64,000 nucleotides of DNA, taken from positions 147,775,433 through 147,839,432 of the forward strand of contig NC_081824.1 in assembly GCF_030867095.1 (NCBI RefSeq). Reading direction: 5' to 3'. The stretch is from Alligator mississippiensis. Taxonomy: Eukaryota > Chordata > Crocodylia > Alligatoridae. Of the stretch, positions 50,701 to 54,287 are shown one piece after another. Under the pieces are notes generated by a model. It was not told where the DNA came from. It saw only the letters and a list, made by a program, of their open reading frames with translations, and searched no databases. The translations under genes were made by a program, and so were the position numbers. The number at the start of each line of letters is the position of its first letter. Positions within the stretch are counted from its first letter, which is position 1.

Positions 50701-50792
50701 CCCCCAACGGCTGCACGCCCCCCCCGGGGGGCGCGTCGTACCCCCACACCTACCGCGTACAAGGGGGAACCTCGCTGCGGCGCCGCCGCCAT
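1544..50792 (-). CDS. GNPAT: GNPAT, peroxisomal dihydroxyacetone-phosphate acyltransferase (whole gene)
   Basis: GNPAT (DHAPAT) transfers a long-chain acyl group from acyl-CoA to dihydroxyacetone phosphate, the first step of plasmalogen/ether-lipid synthesis, on the luminal side of the peroxisomal membrane. The coding sequence joins 50792-50754, 37498-37307, 32223-32047, 27355-27226, 24093-23966, 23687-23612, 22987-22836, 22743-22613, 19623-19400, 14336-14091, 12852-12773, 8068-7928, 5885-5786, 5690-5597, 2648-2587 and 1847-1804. This is 2016 nt, 671 aa plus stop, against about 680 in human, with consistent phase at all 15 junctions. Motif I (HX4D) is HRSYMD at residues 152-157; further motifs are [11 protein letters not shown] (195-205), FFLEGTRSR (230-238) and VPISIS (268-273). 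The protein ends ARL, a PTS1 signal (human AKL). Exon 1 is the least certain part. Intron 4 has a GC donor. Expression probably starts from the CpG island shared with C1orf131. No break or missing catalytic residue was found. Confidence 0.95.
1804..1847 (-). CDS. GNPAT: GNPAT coding exon 16 with stop and PTS1
   Basis: The terminal coding exon encodes [13 protein letters not shown] then TAA (1806-1804). The match to the human end (PIGKPATAKL) is clear. The last three residues, ARL, form a type-1 peroxisomal targeting signal. Confidence 0.93.
1848..2586. repeat. GNPAT intron 15 with DNA-transposon fragments
   Basis: At about 2140-2400 is the start of a terminal-repeat family (CCTATTTACCC and AATTTAAGATGACC) also seen at 4707 and 19793. 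At about 2400-2545 is the 3' part of a hAT-like element of the same family as 53366-53690, ending CCCTGACTGAGAATCAC. The rest is unannotated AT-rich intron. Confidence 0.5.
2587..2648 (-). CDS. GNPAT: GNPAT coding exon 15
   Basis: 62 nt encoding [20 protein letters not shown]. This region is weakly conserved, but phase, acceptor (TCTGATCTAG), donor (GTAAGC) and the terminal ML-G fit human EEMLG. Confidence 0.88.
3005..3520. mobile_element. hAT-like nonautonomous element, GNPAT intron 14
   Basis: The ends form inverted repeats: left CAGGGATGTCCAAC, right GTTTGACACCCCTGG. The interior is GC-rich without coding content. Target duplication is degraded. Confidence 0.65.
3521..4706. other. GNPAT intron 14, unclassified stretch
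   Basis: No gene seen. Around 3950-4260 there is GTCTACGC / GTAGACACGCCC-type sequence resembling an old unclassified repeat, also hinted at near 11180-11430 and 25470-25530. Confidence 0.35.
4707..5458. mobile_element. terminal-inverted-repeat element (CTGTATTTACCC family)
   Basis: The left end ACTGTATTTACCCAAATCCA is mirrored at the right by GGAGTCAAGTAAATCTGGTA. Inside the left end is a hairpin: GACCCTCCAATAATCAGATT (about 4749-4768) is inverted at about 4822-4846. The interior is GC-rich. It is a nonautonomous DNA transposon of a family also found at 19793-20220; superfamily not determined. Confidence 0.6.
5597..5690 (-). CDS. GNPAT: GNPAT coding exon 14
   Basis: 94 nt encoding [20 protein letters not shown], close to human [18 protein letters not shown]. 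The donor is AAAAC/GTAAGT, phase 2. Confidence 0.94.
5786..5885 (-). CDS. GNPAT: GNPAT coding exon 13
   Basis: 100 nt encoding [24 protein letters not shown] and LLETG. The acceptor is TTTCTTAG and the donor is ACAG/GTATGT. The following intron is 95 bp. Confidence 0.92.
5886..6337. other. GNPAT intron 12, 3' part
   Basis: AT-rich intron sequence; no gene, RNA or clear repeat seen. Confidence 0.5.
6338..6861. mobile_element. hAT-like element with 8-bp target duplication
   Basis: The left end CAGGGGCTGGCAACC is mirrored by the right end GACTGCCACCCCCTG. Flanks CTCAAATT (6330-6337) and CTCTAATC (6862-6869) are a 6/8 target-site duplication. The interior is GC-rich and noncoding. Confidence 0.72.
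6862..7927. other. GNPAT intron 12, 5' part
   Basis: No gene seen. Positions 7432-7487 hold one copy of a repeat whose inverted copy is at 10891-10946. A G-rich purine run lies at about 7809-7835. Confidence 0.5.
7928..8068 (-). CDS. GNPAT: GNPAT coding exon 12
   Basis: 47 codons encoding [21 protein letters not shown] and the end RPFMESYQ, matching the human DFEEGC and FVESYQ blocks. The acceptor is TTTCCCCAG and the donor is CAG/GTATGC. Confidence 0.94.
8652..10408. mobile_element. TA-flanked DNA transposon derivative (Tigger/pogo-like ends), interrupted by LTR
   Basis: The element is bounded by TA (8650-8651 and 10409-10410), with left end CAGGCAACCCCCGCTTAACG and right end GCTAAGCAGGGGTTGCCTG in inverted orientation. 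Shared subterminal motifs include TTCGCTATAGCGCTCATTTA and GTTTCACTTAACGCG. The interior is an unusual CpG/GC-rich expansion with no transposase. It is interrupted at 9417-10208 by a solo LTR. Copies with the same ends are at 50241-50411 and 56739-57400. The assignment to Tc1/mariner-pogo is from TA duplication and end style only. Confidence 0.8.
9417..10208 (+). mobile_element. solo LTR nested in the TA-flanked element
   Basis: The 792-bp segment begins TGTCATGACCC, ends GCGCACA, and is flanked by a perfect 5-bp duplication GGCAG (9412-9416, 10209-10213). Removing it restores GGGCAGCAGGAGC, which also occurs uninterrupted at about 9184-9196 in the host element. It contains two inverted CCAAT boxes (9644-9648, 9683-9687), a TATAAG box at 9699-9704, and a direct duplication of about 44 bp (9917-9960 and 9961-10004). 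No viral coding sequence is present, so it is a recombination remnant of an endogenous retrovirus-like or other LTR element. Confidence 0.75.
10409..12772. other. GNPAT intron 11, remainder
   Basis: No gene seen. The inverted partner of the 7432-7487 repeat is at 10891-10946. The region 11180-11430 looks like an old unclassified repeat. The rest is AT-rich. Confidence 0.45.
12773..12852 (-). CDS. GNPAT: GNPAT coding exon 11
   Basis: 80 nt encoding [20 protein letters not shown], matching human [20 protein letters not shown]. The acceptor is GTTTTTCAG and the donor is AAG/GTAAAA. Confidence 0.94.
12853..14090. repeat. GNPAT intron 10 with snap-back repeat
   Basis: At about 13390-13560 an imperfect palindrome has GTTAGTCTGAAG...TATAGACTAACTGAATCAGA on the left and CTGATTCAGTTAGTCTAC on the right. 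The right half contains GAAGTGAGCTCTCG and AAAAGCTTACACATCTGATT. It resembles the tail of the Penelope-like relic at 27631. Flanking sequence is otherwise unremarkable. Confidence 0.6.
14091..14336 (-). CDS. GNPAT: GNPAT coding exon 10
   Basis: 246 nt encoding [21 protein letters not shown] and [13 protein letters not shown]. The acceptor has a T-rich tract ending CCTAG and the donor is AAAG/GTACTC. Confidence 0.95.
14860..15795 (+). mobile_element. old CR1 LINE relic
   Basis: Frame-broken plus-strand translation shows CR1 reverse-transcriptase C-terminal segments: [30 protein letters not shown], then the tail [20 protein letters not shown]. Several stops and frameshifts mark it as ancient. 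It lies in GNPAT intron 9, antisense to the gene. Confidence 0.7.
15796..19399. other. GNPAT intron 9, remainder
   Basis: About 16188-16262 is the 3' end of an old CR1 in minus orientation (AGGGTTGGAAAGCACCT, AGATCATCAGGTCCAACCC). The rest is AT-rich with no gene or RNA recognised. Confidence 0.5.
19400..19623 (-). CDS. GNPAT: GNPAT coding exon 9
   Basis: 224 nt encoding [33 protein letters not shown] and FGGFLEWP. The acceptor is CTTTTTCTTTCAG and the donor is CCTG/GTATGC. Confidence 0.95.
19793..20220. mobile_element. terminal-inverted-repeat element (same family as 4707-5458)
   Basis: The left end TACCATATTTATTTAATTTC is mirrored by the right end ACAGGTAAATATGGCATG. It shares the internal AATCTAATTATTG and CCTCCAATAATTC segments with the copy at 4707-5458. 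No coding capacity. Confidence 0.6.
20820..21360 (+). mobile_element. possible LINE relic (LHWLPV motif)
   Basis: Near 21232-21270 the frame reads [10 protein letters not shown] then [10 protein letters not shown], recalling the LHWLPV...LTFKALHG region found at the C-terminus of several LINE reverse transcriptases. Only this block is recognisable; the upstream open frame is unidentified. Confidence 0.4.
21361..22612. other. GNPAT intron 8, 5' part
   Basis: No gene seen. About 21995-22065 contains AGCAGATCAGCTGTG and its near inverse AGCACAGCTGATCCTACT, a short palindrome similar to the core of the 7432-7487 repeat. Confidence 0.4.
22613..22743 (-). CDS. GNPAT: GNPAT coding exon 8
   Basis: 131 nt encoding [29 protein letters not shown] and YNLIPR. 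The acceptor is GCATTTTAG. The donor GTACCA is weak, but the split codon joins exon 9 correctly to give PRYLP. Confidence 0.94.
22836..22987 (-). CDS. GNPAT: GNPAT coding exon 7
   Basis: 152 nt encoding [20 protein letters not shown] and [11 protein letters not shown], nearly identical to the human protein. It contains motif IV (VPISIS). The intron upstream in the transcript is 624 bp and the one after is 92 bp. Confidence 0.96.
23612..23687 (-). CDS. GNPAT: GNPAT coding exon 6 (substrate-binding motif)
   Basis: 76 nt encoding [16 protein letters not shown] followed by [15 protein letters not shown] is the phosphate-substrate-binding motif of glycerolipid acyltransferases. The donor is CTTG/GTATGT. 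Confidence 0.95.
23966..24093 (-). CDS. GNPAT: GNPAT coding exon 5
   Basis: 128 nt encoding [24 protein letters not shown] and [14 protein letters not shown], the second acyltransferase region. The acceptor is ATTTTTAG and the donor is AGG/GTAAAT, phase 0 at the end. Confidence 0.95.
24094..25020. other. GNPAT intron 4, 3' part
   Basis: AT-rich intron; no gene or classifiable repeat seen. Confidence 0.5.
25021..25385. mobile_element. snap-back (palindromic) repeat element
   Basis: Two arms of about 155 bp are inverted around 25222: CAAGGTTCTTTGGGT (25066-25080) pairs with ACCCAAAGAACCTTG (25366-25380), and GATATCTTTTAATAGCCCAA with TTGGGCTAATAAAAGATATC. The left flank has GTAGCCGTGTTGGTCTAAGG, a signature shared with 61875-61975. 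No coding content. Confidence 0.7.
25829..26779. mobile_element. hAT-like element with 8-bp target duplication
   Basis: Left end TAGAGGTGCACCAATATATC and right end TATAGGTGCATCCCTA are inverted repeats. Flanks CTTTGCAT (25821-25828) and CTTTTCAT (26780-26787) are a 7/8 target duplication. The interior is GC-rich with overlapping spurious frames on both strands. The same family is at 44987-45767. Confidence 0.8.
26788..27225. other. GNPAT intron 4, 5' part
   Basis: Intron sequence up to the GC donor at 27225-27224; nothing else recognised. Confidence 0.5.
27226..27355 (-). CDS. GNPAT: GNPAT coding exon 4 (catalytic HX4D)
   Basis: 130 nt carrying the acyltransferase block PSHRSYMDF and then LPVIAAG. 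It ends AATAG before GCAAGT, so the donor dinucleotide is GC rather than GT. The split codon joins exon 5 to give the conserved DFLGM. Confidence 0.95.
27631..28490 (-). mobile_element. Penelope-like element relic (RT end plus GIY-YIG)
   Basis: Minus-strand translation across frames shows the order of a Penelope-like protein C-terminus: RIPLVVTYS (near 28395), LPWLTNS (near 28270), [17 protein letters not shown] (near 28220), a linker with [14 protein letters not shown] (near 28110), then the GIY-YIG region ending [12 protein letters not shown] (near 27990) and [14 protein letters not shown] (near 27930). The family normally has GETG and R-R-N-H in this nuclease. There are stops and at least two frameshifts, so it is dead. 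Its 3' tail (27631-27710) reads, on the minus strand, GATGAAGTGAACATGGGTTC and ATCTTAGTTAGTCTACC. Confidence 0.75.
28491..29112. other. GNPAT intron 3, between PLE relic and CR1
   Basis: AT-rich intron, with an A-rich stretch near 28950-28972; no gene seen. Confidence 0.45.
29113..31293 (+). mobile_element. CR1 LINE copy 1, 5'-truncated, frameshifted
   Basis: A CR1 retrotransposon fragment with most of ORF2. Frame one (29113-29601) covers the linker before the reverse transcriptase; frame two (to the stop at 31205-31207) has the RT core with [24 protein letters not shown] and the FADD catalytic box, then the thumb/C-terminus. The apurinic endonuclease domain is missing (5' truncation). A net 14-nt deletion after GGGCAGAAACA (about 29587) relative to copy 2 breaks the frame. 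The 3' end has the CR1 signature GGTCCGACTCGATGATCTAT and a CTATGAAT tail. It lies in GNPAT intron 3, antisense to the gene. Confidence 0.93.
31294..32046. other. GNPAT intron 3, 5' part
   Basis: AT-rich sequence including a TATA/TACA-rich stretch near 31620-31700; no gene seen. Confidence 0.5.
32047..32223 (-). CDS. GNPAT: GNPAT coding exon 3
   Basis: 59 codons including [16 protein letters not shown] and CVNGEGIQK, all family signatures. The acceptor is TTTCATTTAG and the donor is AAA/GTGAGT. It is phase 0 at both ends. Confidence 0.95.
32224..34511. other. GNPAT intron 2, 3' part
   Basis: AT-rich intron with no recognised gene, RNA or classifiable repeat. Confidence 0.5.
34512..34726. 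mobile_element. short hAT-like element
   Basis: Right end CAATTTGAACACCCCTG is mirrored by a diverged left end CAGTCTCATCAAATG; both inner flanks contain GCCAGAT(T/C). Interior noncoding. Confidence 0.5.
34727..36027. other. GNPAT intron 2, middle
   Basis: No gene seen. A T-run followed by a long G-run occurs at about 35281-35306, a potential G-quadruplex/assembly-difficult tract. Confidence 0.5.
36028..36799. mobile_element. hAT-like element, ATTCGATTCGG family
   Basis: Left end TAGAGGTGTGAGAAGC and right end GCTTCACATAGCCCTA are inverted repeats. Subterminal ATTCGATTCGGATT motifs recur at both ends. Flanks CTAATCAC (36020-36027) and CTAACCAA (36800-36807) are a 6/8 target duplication. The interior is GC-rich and noncoding. 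Confidence 0.75.
36905..37215. mobile_element. pair of snap-back repeats
   Basis: Left: CAGTTGGAAAGATAAAAATC (about 36921) is inverted at about 36985-37005 around GATGGTCCAGGAAGTATGC. Right: AAGGCAGGATGGCACCTTAA (about 37060) is inverted at 37180-37202 (AAGGTGCCACCTTGTCCTGC). The right unit also carries CATCAGATGC and AGACTAAC, shared with the snap-back at 13390. Confidence 0.65.
37307..37498 (-). CDS. GNPAT: GNPAT coding exon 2
   Basis: 64 codons including [21 protein letters not shown] and CKP, characteristic of the GNPAT N-terminal region. The acceptor is a tandem AG (CAGCAG), so the exon may start at 37498 or 37495. The donor is CAG/GTAAGT, phase 0. Confidence 0.95.
38434..39193 (+). mobile_element. 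LTR-like segment inside hAT element (boundaries approximate)
   Basis: The arrangement resembles U3-R-U5: a TATA-like CATAAAAGG at 38821-38829 is followed 313 bp later by an AATAAA at 39142-39147. Upstream are repeated CAAG(T/C)(T/C)TCCATCTT motifs. No target duplication was found, so the ends are guesses. No coding capacity. Confidence 0.45.
39620..39900. repeat. GT-rich simple-repeat tract
   Basis: Dense TGTG/GTGT and CACA runs with interruptions, e.g. GTGTGTATGTGTAGG and GTGCGTGTGTGCGCGCGC. Long open frames here are low-complexity artefacts. Confidence 0.75.
40540..40997 (+). mobile_element. old CR1 LINE relic
   Basis: Frame-broken translation shows CR1 RT C-terminal blocks: [38 protein letters not shown] and [11 protein letters not shown]. 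Multiple stops. A hAT-like element interrupts it at about 40998. Confidence 0.7.
40998..41815. repeat. GC-rich repeat region with hAT-like left end
   Basis: Begins CAGGGGCAGGAAAACCTGG, a hAT-type end, but no matching right end was located. The interior repeats a GGGCTCCC(A/G)GCACTCCA / GGGAGCCCCACATGCTGGCA theme at about 180-330 bp spacing in both orientations. Spurious frames overlap on both strands. Confidence 0.5.
42245..42425. mobile_element. 181-bp inverted-repeat element (MITE-like)
   Basis: Left GGTGTGGACACACATAACAC is mirrored by right AGTGTTATGTGTGGACACC. The interior is noncoding with AAACCAGTTTAAA. Confidence 0.6.
42448..43111. mobile_element. hAT-like element
   Basis: Left end CAGGTGTGGGCAATTATTTG is mirrored by right end CATATTTTGCCCACCCCTG. 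GC-rich interior without coding content; target duplication not recognisable. Confidence 0.65.
43112..44986. other. GNPAT intron 1, middle
   Basis: No gene seen. An (AG)n microsatellite lies at 44666-44700. Confidence 0.5.
44666..44700. repeat. (AG)n microsatellite
   Basis: About 17 perfect AG units. Confidence 0.95.
44987..45767. mobile_element. hAT-like element, same family as 25829-26779
   Basis: Left end TACGGGTGCACCGATAGAG, right end ATATCGGCGCATCTCTA inverted. Flanks GTTGGCAA (44979-44986) and GGTGGTAA (45768-45775) form a 6/8 target duplication. Internal GATAC(C/T)GAT-type motifs near both ends. Interior GC-rich. Confidence 0.75.
45768..46433. other. GNPAT intron 1, between hAT element and CR1 copy 2
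   Basis: Purine-rich intron; no gene or clear repeat seen. Confidence 0.45.
46434..48634 (-). mobile_element. CR1 LINE copy 2, 5'-truncated, uninterrupted RT frame
   Basis: A single 702-codon open frame (48634 to the stop at 46526-46528, entered at a GTG) covers the pre-RT linker, the RT with [24 protein letters not shown] and FADD boxes, and the C-terminal domain. The endonuclease and ORF1 are absent, so it cannot be autonomous. I count about 23 amino-acid differences from copy 1. The 3' end has the CR1 GGTCGGACTTGATGATCTAT-type signature and an ATTCATAG-type 8-bp tail (about 46434-46460). It lies in GNPAT intron 1 in the same orientation as the gene. Confidence 0.94.
48635..49545. other. 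GNPAT intron 1, after CR1 copy 2
   Basis: No gene seen. A T-run (about 49189-49201), a G-run (about 49297-49306), and an old CR1-like end fragment near 49385-49430 (TCATAGAATCACAGAAG). Confidence 0.45.
49546..50160. repeat. fragments of hAT-like families
   Basis: Begins CAGTGGTGCTCAACCTCTTT, the same end type as 53366; a second end-like CACCGGTGCTCAACCTCT is at about 49754. The part 50000-50095 matches 55900-56010 in inverse orientation, and GAATCCATTTTTAAAGTTTG (about 50122) matches the inverse of 54755-54780. Confidence 0.5.
50241..50411. mobile_element. short TA-flanked element (same ends as 8652-10408)
   Basis: 171-bp element with left end TAGGCATCCCCCGCTTAAC and right end CCAAGGGGGGTTGCCTG; TA precedes it at 50239-50240. 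It lacks the GC-rich interior of the other copies and sits just upstream of the GNPAT/C1orf131 CpG island. Confidence 0.65.
50668..50679. promoter_or_regulatory. palindromic NRF1-type site
   Basis: TGCGCATGCGCA fits the NRF1 consensus on both strands. It lies about 75 bp inside GNPAT intron 1, still within the CpG island. Confidence 0.65.
50754..50792 (-). CDS. GNPAT: GNPAT coding exon 1 (predicted)
   Basis: A 13-codon exon starting at the ATG 50792-50790 reads [13 protein letters not shown] and ends before a GTAGGT donor. It is phase 0, matching exon 2. The residues SPLYA resemble the end of human exon 1 (LLYSK). The N-terminus is poorly conserved, so the assignment rests on position in the CpG island, phase and a good donor. 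Confidence 0.65.
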
Positions 50793-51034
50793 CCTGCTTC
50801 CCGCGCCGAGCCGAGCCCTAGCTGGCAGGAGCCGCACGGCCTCCGCCTTCCACCCGCGCGCCCATTTCCCCGCCCCGCTCCCCGCCCGGTGGCTGCCAGT
50901 GCCGCGGGGGGGAGGGGTGGCTGCTGCCATCTTGGAGGCGACGGCGGCCGCCCGGGCTCAAACGCCGTCCGAAGGCGTTCTCTGGGGCGCTGCGCCGGGC
51001 AGGGCGGGAGATAGAACGCGGGCCGGGCTGGGCC

Positions 51035-51095
51035 ATGGAGCGGAGCGCGCGCTGCGCCCGGCTGCACGCGGTGCTCGGCGCCCTCTACGACCTCG
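51035..51095 (+). CDS. C1orf131: C1orf131 coding exon 1
   Basis: 61 nt from the ATG to a GTGCGT donor, encoding [20 protein letters not shown] plus one base. The split codon joins exon 2 to give G-EEPAKK. Confidence 0.78.
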
Positions 51096-54000
51096 GTGCG
51101 TGAGCGAGCGGGACCCCGGCGCGTGCCCCCGGCAGTAGGGAGCGCCCTCCCAGCCCCTCTTTGGCTCCCAGCTTTGCATCCTCTCCTGGGTGGTGGGGGG
51201 GCACTCTGGATCCATCCCTCCCGCTTGTGCGTGACCCTGCTTAGCTCCTGCCCAGCAGTGCTCTGCTGCTTCTTACTGTGCCGGGGCCTGTGTGGCCCCC
51301 ATCACACCTGACATGTACTGCGCAGCTGGCGTGTGACTCGCGCAATAGACTGGCCGCGTGGGCAGAGTCGTTATGGCAAATGCATGGCAGAATCGCGCAA
51401 TAAATGTAGACGGCCCATGCGGGCACGGTAACGATCGTGCAATGAATGGGTGAGTTGTGCAATAAACATAGTCAGGCCACATAGGCACGATAACGATCAC
51501 ACAGTGAACGGGTGAGTTGTGCAGTAAATATAGACTGGCTGTAGGGGCAAAGTAATTATCTCAAATGGATGGCGGAGTCATGTAATAAATGCAGACGGGC
51601 CCTATGGGCACAGTAACAATCACATAGTGAAGGGTGAATCCTGCAATAAATGTAGGTGGTCCACACAGGCACGATAATGATCACACAGTGACCGGGTGAG
51701 TCGCGCAATAAACACAGACTGGCTGCATGGGCAGAATAAAATATAGCAAATGGGTGGCAGAGTCACGCAGCAAATGTAGACGGGCTGTGTGGGCACAGTA
51801 ACGGTCACACAACGAATGGGTCAATCGTGCAATAAATGCAGACGGGCCTTACAGGCACAGGAATGATTGCACGGTGAACAGGTGAATCGTGCAATAAATG
51901 TAGTTTGTCTAAATGGGCACAGTAGTTATTATCACATCATTGACAACGGAATTGCACAATAAATAGGACAGGCCACACGTGCACAGTAATGATCACGCCA
52001 TAAGAATGACTCACCAGCTCAGAAAAAAAGCCAACCAGCCAGAAAGTTAGTGCTTGGATACGCGTAAGAAATCAGTTGCTGGTTTCTATCCAATTTTCAT
52101 TTCTATCTAGCGTAGCAAGGCCCTAGATAGACACTTCAGTCCCTCATTATTGTGCCATATCTGTTATGGCCCATGTGTCAGTTGGCTACAAAAAACAAGG
52201 GTGGAAGGTAAAAGAGCTGGAAGTAATTAGGTTGCTTATTAGGTAATTTAATGAGAAAACATTGAAAAATGGTTGAGTTTTGAAATACAGGGGAAGAGCC
52301 TGCAAAGAAAACCGAGAAGGAAGGGAGAAAGAAGAAAAAGACAAAGGATGAGGTTGGATTGGAGCTGGCCAGACCTGTCGAAGAAGACAGCGTTTTACCT
52401 CCTGCCTTGGTGACCTCTGGCAAGAGGAAAAGTGCTTCCCGTTTTTTCAAAGGCTTAAAAGATGAAATAGAGAATGAGGCTGTTTGTTCCAGTGGGGCCA
52501 CCCCAGCATCCAGTAGCCCTCATGCTGTGCCACCCACATCGACCCAACCGGGAAAGGTGGCAGATGTAGAAGTTGTGACGTTTTGTAGCTGGCATAAGAA
52601 GAAGAAACCTAAGCTGGAAATGGCTGAAGATCATGGCTCAAAGGTAATGAGTCAGTCAGCTGATCTTAAACATAAGATCATAAGAACTGCCGTTTACTGC
52701 ATCAGGCTGTAGATCTGTCTTAGCCAGTGATCTGTGTTACACAGTCCTGGTGCTTGCCTATCTTGAGCCTTCCAGGCTGCAGACCCTTCACATCCTCCAT
52801 AACAACCTCTTATTGAGGTTCTGGCTGTGCTATTCCTCGCACCTTTTTATTTACCCGCTCCCCATCCATAGCCCCACCAAATCCAGGGACCTCCTGGTCA
52901 ACCTCTTCAAGGCCCTAGCTAAACTAACCATCTATCTGGCCAGGAAGGAGGATCCAGCTGGGGGTGCCCATCCACCCATGTCTGAGGCCATCTTCCTGTC
53001 CCTAATTTGGTCCCATCTCTGGGCAGTTTCACTGGGCAGTGTCCACTGACTCCTTAGACTTGTTTGAGGGCCAGTAGGTGCTGGCTGGTGTGCTCTGCTC
53101 AGTGTCCCACCCCTTGGCACACTTGTTTTAAATCTGTGACACCCCCGCTCCCATCCCTGTTTTAGCTTTTGTTGTCTCCCGGCTTCCTTTGATGTAAAAT
53201 TAGTAACCCCTCTAATAATAGTAGGGGCAAACAGTTTCTCTGTGAGCTCATGCCCACAGCTCTGCATCCAACAGGCCTGTGTCACACAGTGGCAGGCAGT
53301 CAATGCTGAAAGGGAAAGTGAACAAGGTATGGCCAGGGGTTAAAGGATGACTTGAAACAGTAGGGCAGTGGTTCCCAACTTTTTCAGGCTCAAGGCAACC
53401 TTTGTTTGATTTAAGGCCCCCCTGAGAAAATGCAGCCTCTTAGCTTTCCTTCATTTTTTGACTTTGGAAAATAATATAGCTGTTCTTGTTTAGGAAAGAC
53501 TTCAGAAAACCCACAACAGGACAGAATGTTTTTGACACTATAGATTTCTATTCAAAATCTCTGGGTTTCTGTTGTGAATCCTGTGTAGATATTGGCACAC
53601 ATAACAATGCTAATATTGCACACCACCCCATATTGCTCTTAAAAGGACCTCACGGCACCCCAGGATGCTGTGTAACCCTGGTTAGTAAGGAATAGACCAA
53701 GTTAAATCTATCCCCAGTAAGTTCCAGTGTCTTCTGTAAGTTTGATCCATTTTGCCATAACATTTACCAGGATCATACAAGTGTCTACATTTGTTAGTCC
53801 TGTTATGATCACACAACAAGCTAGCCTTTTCCTTGCACATTGCAAATAAGATTATATATTTGCTACTTGTAATAGTTTATATTCATGTTTCATGTGGGAA
53901 TTTGTCCATTTTTTTTCATTTTACATCCTTGTCTTATATAGGTAGGAGATAATTCAATTGCGTGCGCATTCTATCTCCATTGAATCTTATTAAGGTTTAT

Positions 54001-54240
54001 TAAATGGAATGCACATAATAGCAGAGATTTATAAAGCCACCTAGGAGATCTGGGCATTCAGTGCCTATTGCAATTAATCAGAAATGAATTCTAAAAACAT
54101 ACCCTGGTTGGTTTGCCACTGTGAATAACAAGACATCTCCTTCAATGTGATAGTAAAGTTAAGCAAGTGTAGGTCCCAGTTTAAGGAACTTGCTTAAACA
54201 AATTTATAAGACTTAGAACAAAAAATAACATGCATATAGG

Positions 54241-54287
<47 letters not shown>

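Larger units (their letters stand above)
50580..51260. promoter_or_regulatory. CpG-island bidirectional promoter of GNPAT and C1orf131
   Basis: A GC- and CpG-dense block spans the first exons of both divergent genes. The GNPAT ATG (50792, minus) and C1orf131 ATG (51035, plus) are separated by 242 bp. It holds a palindromic NRF1-type site TGCGCATGCGCA at 50668-50679, YY1-type GCCATCTT at 50926-50933, another GCCGCCATCC at the GNPAT start, and GC-box motifs. No TATA box is evident. Human GNPAT and C1orf131 are also arranged head to head. Confidence 0.85.

Noticed and set aside
51241..51808. Repeated minus-strand frames with similar peptides (TVPTQPVYI)
   Set aside because: They are periodic translations of the 62-bp minisatellite, not genes.
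51340..52015. CRISPR-like array
   Set aside because: Units are contiguous diverged tandem repeats without spacers, in a vertebrate intron.
52750..53049. A further C1orf131 exon downstream of exon 2
   Set aside because: The frame looks like a LINE C-terminus, has no suitable splice context, and exon 2 joins exon 3 in phase without it.
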